This document shows positions 32,838 through 41,060 of a DNA stretch of 60,525 nt, in pieces. This stretch comes from Bacteroidota bacterium. Lineage in GTDB: Bacteria; Bacteroidota; Bacteroidia; Chitinophagales; Chitinophagaceae. Positions within the stretch are counted from its first letter, which is position 1; each line of letters opens with the position of its first letter. The position numbers and the translations under genes are program-made. Below the pieces are notes generated by a model. That model worked only from the letters and a program-made list of their open reading frames with translations. It made no database searches and was not told the DNA's origin. The stretch covers positions 1 to 60,525 of the forward strand of contig JABDEZ010000005.1 in NCBI GenBank assembly GCA_013286835.1. The letters are read 5' to 3'.

Positions 32838-33662
32838 TTATGCTTGTATAGATTCTGGTTCGCCACCGGGCAGTTTCACGTCAAAGTCCTTTATAGACTT
32901 TGTTTCATCGCCCTTTATTTGCACCAGTCCTGCTGCTGCCATTTGTCGCAAGCGCCAGCCCAGGTAAAGATCGCCCGTAGGGATACTGAACTTAGTGAGC
33001 GCCTGGGTAACTATACGTGCGGCCTTCTGGAATTGTTGCGAGCAAAAACTAATGAGTTGACTATCGTAATAGTTCTCGTCTTTAGACGATAGTTTTTTAC
33101 CACCCTCGTGTGTGCGTATGCCTTTATTTTCTTTTACCAGTTTCTGCCATTCATCGCCATCTATCTCCACTTCGGATGGCGTTACCAGGCGCGCCAGTTT
33201 ACGAGCTTTTATTATTTCCTTAGGTATTACCTCGCTAAGGCTTTTGGGGTAGAATACTTTGCCTTGTATATCTAAAAAAGGAAGGTTAGCAATATTGACA
33301 ATATAGAAACGCTCTTTGTGCTTGGACAGGTAGGGCAGTACCCAGTGGTATGCGCAAACATCGGCAGGGATAGGTGCCATCCAGAACCAGGCAACCAGTT
33401 CATCGTTCTTGTACATGGCGTGAGACAGGTCGAGGATACGCTCCATGTCATCTACCTGTATCTTATCTTTTTCTGCGGGTATCACCTGCTGCCAAAAGGC
33501 AGTGCGGGTGTTGCTGAAGGGTACGCCATCTTCTTTTAAGATAGGGCCAACGTTCAGTATATCTTTCAATACCACAACTTCCCCTGCCATAGAGGGGTCT
33601 TGTGCAATTGCTTCTTTAAGAGGTACAGCGGCGAGATCGCCAACTACTATATGATAGATCAT
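32838..33662 (-). CDS. DUF1835 domain-containing protein
   Basis: 274 residues from ATG 33662; a -7 box at 33681-33689 lies 19 bp ahead and excludes the track's 33785 start. The N-terminal half is a DUF1835 domain: 'MIYHIVVGDLAAVPLKEAIA', 'GEVVVLKDILNVGPI' and 'DELVAWFWMAPIPADVCAYHWVLPYL'. The C-terminal part ('DSQLISFCSQQFQKAARIVTQALTKF...DLYLGWRLRQMAAAGLVQIKG') is helical and matches the DUF3658-type ending usual in this family. Function unknown; cytosolic. Confidence 0.88.
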   Translation of the reverse strand: MIYHIVVGDLAAVPLKEAIAQDPSMAGEVVVLKDILNVGPILKEDGVPFSNTRTAFWQQVIPAEKDKIQVDDMERILDLSHAMYKNDELVAWFWMAPIPADVCAYHWVLPYLSKHKERFYIVNIANLPFLDIQGKVFYPKSLSEVIPKEIIKARKLARLVTPSEVEIDGDEWQKLVKENKGIRTHEGGKKLSSKDENYYDSQLISFCSQQFQKAARIVTQALTKFSIPTGDLYLGWRLRQMAAAGLVQIKGDETKSIKDFDVKLPGGEPESIQA

Positions 33663-33680
33663 TATTACTTTTTCCGAACG

Positions 33681-33689
33681 GCAAAAATA
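33681..33689 (-). promoter_or_regulatory. -7 promoter element TATTTTTGC for the DUF1835 operon
   Basis: An exact TAnnTTTGC match on the minus strand, 18 bp ahead of the start at 33662. Confidence 0.5.
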
Positions 33690-33776
33690 GGTGGATATTG
33701 ACAACTTTTCATGTAATACCAATTCGACAACTGATTTTGGTATATTTTGTATGTAGTGGAAATCGATTTGCGGTAG

Positions 33777-33845
33777 GGGGCGCATCTACGAAGCGCATTA
33801 TGATGATGCTTATTTTTTCTGCAAAGCTGTAGCCCTACAGGGCAG
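33777..33845. repeat. Short intergenic palindromes
   Basis: GCGC-ATCTACGAA-GCGC (33780-33796) and CTGTAG-CC-CTACAG (33827-33840). They lie in the non-coding gap between the esterase and DUF1835 genes. No second copy was seen in the window. Confidence 0.35.
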
Positions 33846-33901
33846 ACCATCATAACCTGATCAAATTAATTGTCTAAATAGCATAATTGCCTGTTGGTGT
33901 A

Positions 33902-34807
33902 CTACTGGCCTATGATATCATAGAGGAAATCGGTGGTGAACTGCCCGGCATCGCGCCACCGTTTATGGGTACCCGGGCCTGCAAACAACGGATTGAAATG
34001 CCTTTGCAACTCATGTCCGTACCCCTCGTATAACTTGAGCGTATTGGGTATGTGCCTTTTATCGGCTTCGGCGTGGATGGGTATACTGCCGTAGAACGAG
34101 GATTTGCCTGTGGCCTGAACTATACGGTCTTTTGTGCCGTGCACGCAAACAATGGGTACGTTGTTGTTGCCGAGCCATTCTAAATTAAAAATAGCCCCCC
34201 AGTAACTGATGACTGCTGATACGGGTTGGTAGGGCAGGGCTTTCTTTATTTGTGCTTCCGGTATATGCGCTATCTCCCCCAATTGCTCGTTAGTGCTGTA
34301 TACCGCTTGCAGAGCAGTTATTGCACCGGCCGAGATGCCGCCAATAATGATCTTATCCGGATCGATATTGTAATGGGCCGCATTTTGGCGGAAGTAGGCT
34401 ATTGCAGTACGGGCATCTTGCACGGCATAAAAACAACTGGTCAGTAATTCATCGAAATGAGAAACGGGATTGTACTTGCTGAGCCTGTAATTGATGGATA
34501 CACAGACATATCCCTTTTGGGCGTATAGTTTGTTCCAGAACCGCATGCTATGGTCGGTTTTGGAGCCGTATTTAAAACCGCCGCCGTGCAGCCATATTAT
34601 TAGCCGCCTTTTTGTTGCTGTATCGCCCTGTGGCTGGTAAAGATCAAACTGGTAAGCTTTTTCATACTCCACCAGGCCCGGGTGGTAAGACAAGTTCTTT
34701 TCAACAGTAACATCAGTAAATACATTGGACCTGTAACGCTGCATGGATTGGGAATGAACGGTAGTTGTAAAACATAAAAGTACGCAGCATAGGGCGCTTT
34801 TGAGCAT
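33902..34807 (-). CDS. Secreted alpha/beta hydrolase (carboxylesterase-like)
   Basis: 301 residues from ATG 34807 (MLKSALCCVLLCFTTTVHSQ), which gives a good signal peptide; a longer start at 34876 would bury it behind 23 polar residues. Oxyanion loop HGGG at 74-77, nucleophile elbow G-I-S159-A-G, acid Asp227 in 'HGTKDRIVQ' and His265 in 'EGYGHELQ' make a full catalytic triad of the hormone-sensitive lipase/BD-FAE-like group. It probably hydrolyses acyl esters (for example acetylated sugars) in the periplasm. It is downstream of an orphan antitoxin gene with 72 bp between. Confidence 0.88.
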   Translation of the reverse strand: MLKSALCCVLLCFTTTVHSQSMQRYRSNVFTDVTVEKNLSYHPGLVEYEKAYQFDLYQPQGDTATKRRLIIWLHGGGFKYGSKTDHSMRFWNKLYAQKGYVCVSINYRLSKYNPVSHFDELLTSCFYAVQDARTAIAYFRQNAAHYNIDPDKIIIGGISAGAITALQAVYSTNEQLGEIAHIPEAQIKKALPYQPVSAVISYWGAIFNLEWLGNNNVPIVCVHGTKDRIVQATGKSSFYGSIPIHAEADKRHIPNTLKLYEGYGHELQRHFNPLFAGPGTHKRWRDAGQFTTDFLYDIIGQ

Positions 34808-34879
34808 GAGGGAACTTTTGTTGTATATACGAAGGAAAGTAGGCGAGAGATGCTGCCATGCTTTCATCGAATCCATGTT

Positions 34880-35104
34880 TTATAAATTTCCCTTCATTTC
34901 AGCCAACGAATCTTCAAGCCTGCGTTGATTTGCAAAAGTACTGGTTAGATACAGTGTTTCCTGGAGCGCGTTATATTCGTTAAAATCCAGGAGAACAACC
35001 TTGCCTTCCGGTCGAGAAAGTATAAAAGATTTTTTATGTTTATTTAGTGCATTAAGGAACTTGTCTGGGTTCTTATTAAATTCACTGAATGCTACTGTTT
35101 TCAT
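34880..35104 (-). CDS. Phd/YefM-family antitoxin, no toxin partner
   Basis: 74 residues from ATG 35104; the -7 box at 35121-35128 excludes the track's 35164 start. The Phd/YefM fold is clear: 'MKTVAFSEFNKNPDKFLNAL', 'SFILSRPEGKVVLLDFNEYNALQETLYLTS' and the helical tail 'NQRRLEDSLAEMKG' that normally wraps the toxin. YefM-type antitoxins are normally followed by a RelE/YoeB toxin; here the next gene is a secreted hydrolase and no small toxin frame is visible. It may be a solitary transcription regulator or a relic. Confidence 0.88.
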   Translation of the reverse strand: MKTVAFSEFNKNPDKFLNALNKHKKSFILSRPEGKVVLLDFNEYNALQETLYLTSTFANQRRLEDSLAEMKGNL

Positions 35105-35120
35105 ATATAAAGGTTCATAA

Positions 35121-35128
35121 CAAATATA
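35121..35128 (-). promoter_or_regulatory. -7 promoter element TATATTTG for the antitoxin gene
   Basis: An exact TAnnTTTG match on the minus strand, 16 bp ahead of the start at 35104. It diverges from the pigment operon promoter, only about 40 bp away. Confidence 0.55.
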
Positions 35129-35143
35129 AGGATTCCCTGTATA

Positions 35144-35176
35144 TTGTGTTCGCTGAGTCTTCATTTACTAATTTTG
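35144..35176 (+). promoter_or_regulatory. Promoter of the pigment operon, TTG-N22-TAATTTTG
   Basis: The -7 box TAATTTTG (35169-35176) is exact and a TTG lies 22 bp upstream (35144-35146). It gives a leader of about 20 nt to the ATG at 35204, and excludes the track's start at 35144. Confidence 0.6.
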
Positions 35177-35203
35177 ATTAGCACTAGAAGATTAATAATA
35201 GGT

Positions 35204-36478
35204 ATGACAGGAAAAAGAACAACAGAATATAAAGCCCAATCACTGCAATCATTGCTGCAATATGTATCGGTGCATTCGCCCTATTACAAAACGCTGTTTG
35301 AAACGCATCATATTGATAGCTCGACCATCCATACTGTGGCTGACCTGGTGGCTATTCCGCCCACCAGTAAGGAGGATGTACAGCGATATAATAGCGCCTT
35401 TTTGTGCGTGCCCCAGCGCGATGTAGTAGAGTATGCGGCTACATCGGGCACACTGGGTGCACCGGTAACTATTGCACTTACAGAGCGCGACCTGCAGCGA
35501 CTGGCTTATAATGAATACAATTCGTTTGTAACGGCTGATGGGTCGGCTGATGATATTTACCAGCTGATGCTGACGCTAGACCGGCAGTTTATGGCAGGTA
35601 TTGCCTATTATTCGGGGCTACGCATGCTGGGGGCCGGGGTTATAAGGCTGGGGCCTGGTGTGCCCTCGCTGCAATGGGAAACTATAGAGCGGCTGAAGCC
35701 TACTACCATTATAGCGGTACCCTCCTTCGTTCTTAAACTAATAAAGTATGCGAGTGAAAATGGTATTGACATCAATGCATCATCTATAAAAAAAGCAATT
35801 TGTATAGGCGAAAATATAAGGAACGCTGATTTATCACTGAATATACTGGGTAAGAAGATCACAGATGCATGGGATATTAAATTGTATTCTACCTATGCCT
35901 CAACCGAGATGCAAACCGCGTTTACAGAATGCAGTGCAGGCATGGGTGGTCACCATTTTGAGGAACTGCTGGTAATAGAACTGCTGGACGAAAATGATAA
36001 GCAAGTGCCACCACATACTCCTGGTGAGCTGACCATTACAACCCTAGGAGTAGAAGGCATGCCCCTGCTGCGCTATAAAACAGGTGATATCTGTATGTAT
36101 TTTGATGAGCCCTGCACTTGTGGAAGAAAAACCTGGCGGCTGTCGCCAATACTAGGGCGCAAGCAGCAGATGATAAAATTTAAGGGAACAACATTATACC
36201 CCCCTGCACTGTTCGACATACTGAATGAGCGGGACGAGATAAAAGAGTACGTGGTAGAAGTATATGCAAATGAAGTAGGGCTGGATGAAGTGTTGATATA
36301 TATAGTACCAGCCGATGAAACCGAGGATTGCGACCGCAGTATAAGAGCCTACCTGCAAGCCAGGTTGCGCGTGAGTCCGTATATAAAATACATAGCTGCT
36401 GCAGACATGCAAAAAATGCAGTTTCCTGAAAACGCACGCAAAGCCGTTAAATTTTTAGATAAAAGGGCTAAAAATTAA
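35204..36478 (+). CDS. Phenylacetate-CoA ligase-like adenylate-forming enzyme (aryl activation)
   Basis: 424 residues. It has the ANL-family P-loop 'ATSGTLGAPVTIALTERD', the A5-like 'YSTYASTEMQTAFTEC', 'LLRYKTGDICMYFDEPCTCG' with the hinge Asp and a Cys-x-Cys pair, and a small C-terminal domain ('LRVSPYIKYIAA'). It is of the PaaK type rather than the 4-coumarate:CoA ligase type. In flexirubin clusters such a gene sits with the ammonia-lyase and should activate 4-coumarate (or a derivative) by AMP for loading to CoA or ACP. It is the first gene of the operon and follows its promoter. Confidence 0.88.
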   Translation: MTGKRTTEYKAQSLQSLLQYVSVHSPYYKTLFETHHIDSSTIHTVADLVAIPPTSKEDVQRYNSAFLCVPQRDVVEYAATSGTLGAPVTIALTERDLQRLAYNEYNSFVTADGSADDIYQLMLTLDRQFMAGIAYYSGLRMLGAGVIRLGPGVPSLQWETIERLKPTTIIAVPSFVLKLIKYASENGIDINASSIKKAICIGENIRNADLSLNILGKKITDAWDIKLYSTYASTEMQTAFTECSAGMGGHHFEELLVIELLDENDKQVPPHTPGELTITTLGVEGMPLLRYKTGDICMYFDEPCTCGRKTWRLSPILGRKQQMIKFKGTTLYPPALFDILNERDEIKEYVVEVYANEVGLDEVLIYIVPADETEDCDRSIRAYLQARLRVSPYIKYIAAADMQKMQFPENARKAVKFLDKRAKN

Positions 36479-36582
36479 TAGCGGTAATAAGTTGGCGTAA
36501 TTTTAGTGATGTTACGGGTTAAGCACATTAATTAATACATTTACCCTTCATTAATACTTGCAATAAAAATATCTATTTGCCC

Positions 36583-38133
36583 ATGATCGTAATTGGACAA
36601 AGCACACTGTCGGTTGAAGATTTTGCTGAACTGGTTTTTAAACAACAAAAGATCGCACTGCATGGCGCTGCTGTTGAAAAAGTGGCCGCCAGTCATAAAT
36701 TTTTAAAAGAGTTCTCTTCCAACAAGCTTATATATGGCATCAATACCGGTTTTGGGCCCATGGCACAATACAAGGTTGAAGATGCCAACCTGCTGCAATT
36801 GCAGTACAACCTGATACGCAGTCACGCATCGGGCAGTGGCAACCTGATGCAGCCCCAGATGGTAAAAGCGCTGATGGTAGCCAGGCTGAATAGTTTTATG
36901 CAGGCACGCAGCGGGGTACATACTGATGTGCTGGAACTGCTAAAAGAACTGATCAACAATGACATAACCCCTTGTATTTATGAGCATGGTGGAGTTGGGG
37001 CCAGCGGAGACCTGGTGCAACTGGCCCACCTGGCGCTGGTATTGATAGGCGAGGGCGAAGTGATCTATAAAGGCGCTGTTTATCCTGCTGCTGAAATATT
37101 GGGCAGATATCAACTTAAACCTTTGTCCATACGTATAAGGGAGGGGCTTGCACTCATCAATGGCACATCGGCCATGACTGGTATAGGGATGATGAATATT
37201 GTGCGTGCCCGTAAACTGCTGCACTGGTCGGTAGTATTGTCGGCTATGATAAATGAGGTGGTATCTGCTTACAGCGATCATTTTTCTTACGAGCTGAATG
37301 CTGTGAAACACCATAAAGGTCAAAACAAAGTTGCGGCCATGATGCGCCGCATTCTGAAAGGCAGTGGAATGATACGGCAGCGTGCTGACCATCTCTACAA
37401 TCCTGAGCACCTGGACCGGGAAGTATTTGAGGATAAGGTGCAGGAGTACTATTCACTGCGCTGCGTGACCCAGGTGCTGGGGCCGATTTATGATACTATA
37501 GAATATGCAGCAGGTGTAGTAACAGATGAACTGAACTCAGTGAATGATAACCCGGTAGTGGATCATGAAAATAAAAACATTTACCACGGGGGTAATTTCC
37601 ATGGCGACTATGTATCGCTTGAGATGGATAAGTTGAAGATAGCCATTACGAAACTATCTATGCTTTCTGAAAGGCAACTGAACTACCTGCTGAATAACAA
37701 GCTGAATGAGAAATTTCCGCCATTCCTGAACCTGGGTGTGCTAGGGTTGAATTTTGGCATGCAGGGTGTGCAGTTTACTGCTACATCGACCGTAGCTGAG
37801 AATCAAACATTGTCGTTCCCTATGTACGTGCATAGCATACCGAATAACAACGATAACCAGGACATAGTAAGCATGGGCTGCAATGCCGCGCTTATGACCA
37901 AAAAAGTAATTGACAATTCTTTTGAAGTTCTGGCAATACAGATGATGGCAACCATGCAGGCAATAGACTACTTGCAGTGTACAGAAAACCTGGCACCAAT
38001 ATCTGCAGATGTATATAATGAAGTACGCAAGATATTTCCAAAATTTGTGGAAGACATGCCTAAGTATAAGGACATAACCAACGTGAAAGAATATTTGGAA
38101 ACAGCTGAAAATATTATTCCGCAAGACCTATGA
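36583..38133 (+). CDS. Tyrosine ammonia-lyase (MIO enzyme, flexirubin pathway)
   Basis: 516 residues from ATG 36583; the track begins at a TTG six bases earlier. The MIO prosthetic group is formed from Ala140-Ser141-Gly142 in 'GGVGASGDLVQLAH'. Residues 76-86 read 'NLIRSHASGSG', as I recall for the Flavobacterium johnsoniae tyrosine ammonia-lyase, to which the whole sequence looks closely alike ('VYHGGNFHGDY...', 'MYVHSIPNNNDNQDIVSMG'). It would deaminate L-tyrosine to 4-coumarate as the starter of the aryl polyene. The selectivity pair Ser80-His81 is also the one in histidine ammonia-lyases, so context carries the Tyr assignment. It overlaps the next gene by ATGA. Confidence 0.9.
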   Translation: MIVIGQSTLSVEDFAELVFKQQKIALHGAAVEKVAASHKFLKEFSSNKLIYGINTGFGPMAQYKVEDANLLQLQYNLIRSHASGSGNLMQPQMVKALMVARLNSFMQARSGVHTDVLELLKELINNDITPCIYEHGGVGASGDLVQLAHLALVLIGEGEVIYKGAVYPAAEILGRYQLKPLSIRIREGLALINGTSAMTGIGMMNIVRARKLLHWSVVLSAMINEVVSAYSDHFSYELNAVKHHKGQNKVAAMMRRILKGSGMIRQRADHLYNPEHLDREVFEDKVQEYYSLRCVTQVLGPIYDTIEYAAGVVTDELNSVNDNPVVDHENKNIYHGGNFHGDYVSLEMDKLKIAITKLSMLSERQLNYLLNNKLNEKFPPFLNLGVLGLNFGMQGVQFTATSTVAENQTLSFPMYVHSIPNNNDNQDIVSMGCNAALMTKKVIDNSFEVLAIQMMATMQAIDYLQCTENLAPISADVYNEVRKIFPKFVEDMPKYKDITNVKEYLETAENIIPQDL

Positions 38134-38858
38134 AGTGCGCACTGGTAACCGGCGGATCGAGAGGTATAGGCAAAGCCATATGCATGAAAATGATGGCCAT
38201 GGGATATCATGTGCTTATCAATTATCGTCAAAATGATGTTGAAGCCAATAATGTACTGCAAGAAATAACGGACAACGGCGGCAGCGCTGAATTGCTAAAA
38301 TTTGATGTGGCGGACAAAGAAGAGGTACAGCAAATTTTAGGGGGCTGGATAGATACAAATACCGACCAACAAATTGAAGTATTGGTAAACAACGCCGGCA
38401 TACGTGACGATAGTTTGCTGGCCTGGATGACAGATGAACAATGGAATGGGGTAATGAATACCAACCTGAATAGTTTTTTTTACACTACCCGGTTGGTGCT
38501 CAATAGTATGATGATGAATAGGTACGGAAGGATAATAAATGTTGTTTCTCTTTCGGGCATTAAAGGTATGGCTGGGCAAACTAATTACTCTGCCGCCAAG
38601 GCGGGCGTTATAGGCGCTACTAAAGCACTGGCGCAAGAAGTAGGCCGACAGGGCATTACAGTAAATGCTGTAGCACCCGGTTTTATAAAAACGGATATGA
38701 CTGCAAACCTCGACGAAAAAGAATTAAAAACGTTGATACCGCTCAAGCGCTTTGGCCTGCCTACAGAAGTTGCATATGCTGTAGGTTGCCTGGCTGCGCC
38801 TGAGGCTGCTTATATAACCGGGCAGGTATTGTCTGTAAACGGAGGGCTATATACATAA
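38130..38858 (+). CDS. 3-oxoacyl-ACP reductase (SDR, FabG-like)
   Basis: 242 residues, a classical short-chain dehydrogenase. The cofactor loop is 'TGGSRGIGKA' (7-16), the Asn-Asn-Ala-Gly is at 87-90, and the catalytic Ser140, Tyr153 and Lys157 are in 'VVSLSGIKGMAGQTNYSAAKAG'. The ending 'ITGQVLSVNGGLYT' is typical of FabG. In this operon it should reduce the beta-keto intermediate of each polyene extension, using NADPH. It overlaps the TAL stop (ATGA) and the following gene start (TAATG), so translation is coupled. Confidence 0.93.
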   Translation: MKCALVTGGSRGIGKAICMKMMAMGYHVLINYRQNDVEANNVLQEITDNGGSAELLKFDVADKEEVQQILGGWIDTNTDQQIEVLVNNAGIRDDSLLAWMTDEQWNGVMNTNLNSFFYTTRLVLNSMMMNRYGRIINVVSLSGIKGMAGQTNYSAAKAGVIGATKALAQEVGRQGITVNAVAPGFIKTDMTANLDEKELKTLIPLKRFGLPTEVAYAVGCLAAPEAAYITGQVLSVNGGLYT

Positions 38859-39292
38859 TGGACCTTACGTTGCCTATATCAGATGTTGTAGCACTTTTGC
38901 CACAAAGACCACCATTCGTTATGGTGGATAGTTTGCTGTATGCAGATGTTGAAAGTTCAAATTGTACGTTAACAATACTGGCAGATAACATTTTTGTTGA
39001 GGAAGGAAAGTTTAATGAGGCTGGTTTGCTGGAACACATAGCGCAAACAGCAGCTGCAGGGGCAGGTTATAATGCAGCAGTAAATAACAGGGCAGTCACA
39101 GTGGGGTATATTGGCGCTGTTAAAAATTTTGAGATAATCGATTTCCCTAAAGTTGGTGACAGGTTGGTAACAGAAGTAAAGGTTGCCAGCAGGGTATTTG
39201 ATGTACTGGTGATAACCGGGATTGTAAAGTGTAATGGAGCGCAAATTGCATCGTGTGAAATGAGGGTGTTTACGCAAAACAGTGCAGTGTAA
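38858..39292 (+). CDS. Hotdog-fold dehydratase-like protein (pigment operon)
   Basis: 144 residues of hotdog fold: 'LPQRPPFVMVDSLLYAD' at the start, the central helix 'FNEAGLLEHIAQTAAAGAGY', and 'TVGYIGAVKNFEIIDFPKVGD'. The helix keeps the Glu of the FabZ active site (LLEHIAQTAA) but the HFPxxPVxPG His segment that should precede it is missing ('IFVEEGKFNEAG' instead). It may therefore complete an active site only with the other dehydratase, which has the His but not the Glu. Role: dehydration of 3-hydroxyacyl-ACP to the conjugated polyene. Start and stop both overlap neighbours as TAATG. Confidence 0.85.
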   Translation: MDLTLPISDVVALLPQRPPFVMVDSLLYADVESSNCTLTILADNIFVEEGKFNEAGLLEHIAQTAAAGAGYNAAVNNRAVTVGYIGAVKNFEIIDFPKVGDRLVTEVKVASRVFDVLVITGIVKCNGAQIASCEMRVFTQNSAV

Positions 39293-40437
39293 TGGATGTG
39301 CGGCAACTACATAAGGATGTATTTGTGATAGCTGATAATATACTATCGCCTATTGGCAGTACGACTGCAGAAAACATTCTGGGCCTAAAAAATGGTGAGA
39401 GTGGCGTGTGGCAGCATAGCAATACAAACATATTGCCTGGTACATTTTCAGCATCGCTGTTCTCACCATCGCATATATTTTTGGAGGAGGAAGGAGATTA
39501 TACAAAATTTGAACAATTGCTTATTGCATCTGTAACCGATGCAGTAAGAGAATTATCAGAAATTGTAAGCAGTGAGCGTACTTTACTCATCATATCATCT
39601 ACTAAAGGCAATATTAGTTTATTGGAAACAAAGGCACATAGCGCTGGGTTATACCAGCGCATAGCGTTGTATACATCGGCCGGTTTGGTAGCAAGGCATT
39701 TCGGGTTTGTGAATACGCCAATAATTATCTCCAATGCCTGCATATCTGGTGTGGTAGCAATTATTACCGGCATGCGTTTATTGCAGTCAGGCGACTATGA
39801 TCATGCGATTGTGGTAGGTGCTGATGTTATATCGAAATTTGTTTTGTCCGGCTTTGGCTCCTTCCAGGCGCTCAGCAACGAGCTATGTAAACCGTTTGAT
39901 AAGGACAGGAAAGGCATAAACCTGGGTGAAGGGGCGGCTACGGTGGTGCTATCGAATATGGCAAAGAATAGTGACGATCTAAAAATATTGGGCGGAGCTA
40001 TTAGTAATGATGCTAACCATATATCGGGGCCATCGCGCACAGGTGAAGAGCTTGCATGGGCCATTAATGAGGCATTGACTGAGGCTGACCTTACAAATTC
40101 TGATATCAGCTTTATTTCGGCCCATGGCACAGCCACGTTGTACAACGATGAGATGGAGGCAAATGCGATCAATATTGCAGGTATGCAAACAATACCGGTA
40201 AATAGCCTGAAGGGATATTATGGGCATACATTGGGTGCCGCAGGGCTTATTGAAACTGTTGTTTCGCTGCATAGCCTTAAAGAAGGTATAATACTTCCCA
40301 CCCCCGGCTTCCAAAATTCTGGGGTGTCAAAACCTTTGAATGTAAATGCACAGATGTTGAAAGGACCATTGACAAATGGTTTAAAAACTGCATCAGGTTT
40401 TGGGGGGTGTAATGCAGCTTTAATATTTGGTAAATAA
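39292..40437 (+). CDS. Beta-ketoacyl-ACP synthase (pigment operon, KS 1)
   Basis: 381 residues with the FabF-type thiolase fold. Catalytic Cys150 sits in 'SNACISGVVAII' (an atypical elbow; the usual form is TACSSS), with His in 'FISAHGTATLYNDEMEANAI' and the Lys and second His in 'SLKGYYGHTLGAAGLIET'. The triad is thus complete and the enzyme should condense malonyl-ACP with the growing chain. It begins TAATG at the previous stop. In the aryl polyene system the elongating KS works with a chain-length factor; the CLF-like gene three places downstream is the likely partner. Confidence 0.88.
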   Translation: MDVRQLHKDVFVIADNILSPIGSTTAENILGLKNGESGVWQHSNTNILPGTFSASLFSPSHIFLEEEGDYTKFEQLLIASVTDAVRELSEIVSSERTLLIISSTKGNISLLETKAHSAGLYQRIALYTSAGLVARHFGFVNTPIIISNACISGVVAIITGMRLLQSGDYDHAIVVGADVISKFVLSGFGSFQALSNELCKPFDKDRKGINLGEGAATVVLSNMAKNSDDLKILGGAISNDANHISGPSRTGEELAWAINEALTEADLTNSDISFISAHGTATLYNDEMEANAINIAGMQTIPVNSLKGYYGHTLGAAGLIETVVSLHSLKEGIILPTPGFQNSGVSKPLNVNAQMLKGPLTNGLKTASGFGGCNAALIFGK

Positions 40438-40448
40438 TAGAAACTAAT

Positions 40449-41060
40449 TTGGCCGAACAGAAACATATTACAGCATGGTGTTCCATCTTTGATAATAAGG
40501 TGGTTAAAAATGGCACGCAACTTTTTGATGCCAAAAGTGTTGGTATAAATGAATTTGTTGTGGCTGTGTACAAACATTTACAGGTGCAGTACCCTAAGTT
40601 CTATAAGATGGATAACCTGAGCAAGCTTGGTTGGCTGGCTACAGAAGTATTGCTGAAAGATAACTTTGATAAGAGTAGCTATGCACCGACACAGGTTGCT
40701 GTGGTGTTGGCAAATGCGAATGCCAGTCTTGATAGTGATTTGAAATACTTAGAATCTGTAAAAGATGGTGCAAGCCCGGCGTTATTTGTATATACCTTGC
40801 CCAATATTGTTATTGGAGAGATCTGCATACGGAATGGTTTTAAAGGTGAGAATACATTTTATATTACAGTGCACTTTGATGCAGCTATGATACACAGGCA
40901 AGTAAGTGAAACGATGGATCACAAAGCTGCAGCTTGTATTTGTGGATGGGTAGATGTTTTGGGCGAAGATTATAAAGCTGTTTTGTTCCTGGTAGAAACC
41001 AACAAAGAGGGCATTCCATTTTCTGAAACCAATTTGAAAAAACTGTTTGAAAGTAATTAA
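40449..41060 (+). CDS. Half-length ketosynthase-like protein without catalytic Cys
   Basis: 203 residues, starting at TTG 40449 (no ATG upstream in frame, and the start region looks family-conserved). 'SLDSDLKYLESVKDGASPALFVYTLPNIVIGEICIRNGFKGENTFYI' matches the N-terminal half of FabF-like synthases up to the nucleophile elbow ('P..F...LPNm..g.isIr.g.kGpn'), but where the Cys should be it reads 'ITVHFDAA', and the C-terminal half with both His is absent. It cannot be a condensing enzyme. It abuts the next KS gene with no gap (TAA-ATG), so a scaffold or partner role is the simplest guess. Confidence 0.72.
   Translation: MAEQKHITAWCSIFDNKVVKNGTQLFDAKSVGINEFVVAVYKHLQVQYPKFYKMDNLSKLGWLATEVLLKDNFDKSSYAPTQVAVVLANANASLDSDLKYLESVKDGASPALFVYTLPNIVIGEICIRNGFKGENTFYITVHFDAAMIHRQVSETMDHKAAACICGWVDVLGEDYKAVLFLVETNKEGIPFSETNLKKLFESN

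Noticed and set aside
32838-33785. Long form of the DUF1835 gene starting at 33785
   Set aside because: The -7 box at 33681-33689 lies inside the extra part, and family members begin at the Met-Ile-x-His sequence found at 33662.
34807-34876. Longer start for the hydrolase at 34876, 3 bp after the antitoxin stop
   Set aside because: Coupling would be attractive, but it places 23 polar residues ahead of a clear signal peptide; the start at 34807 is simpler.
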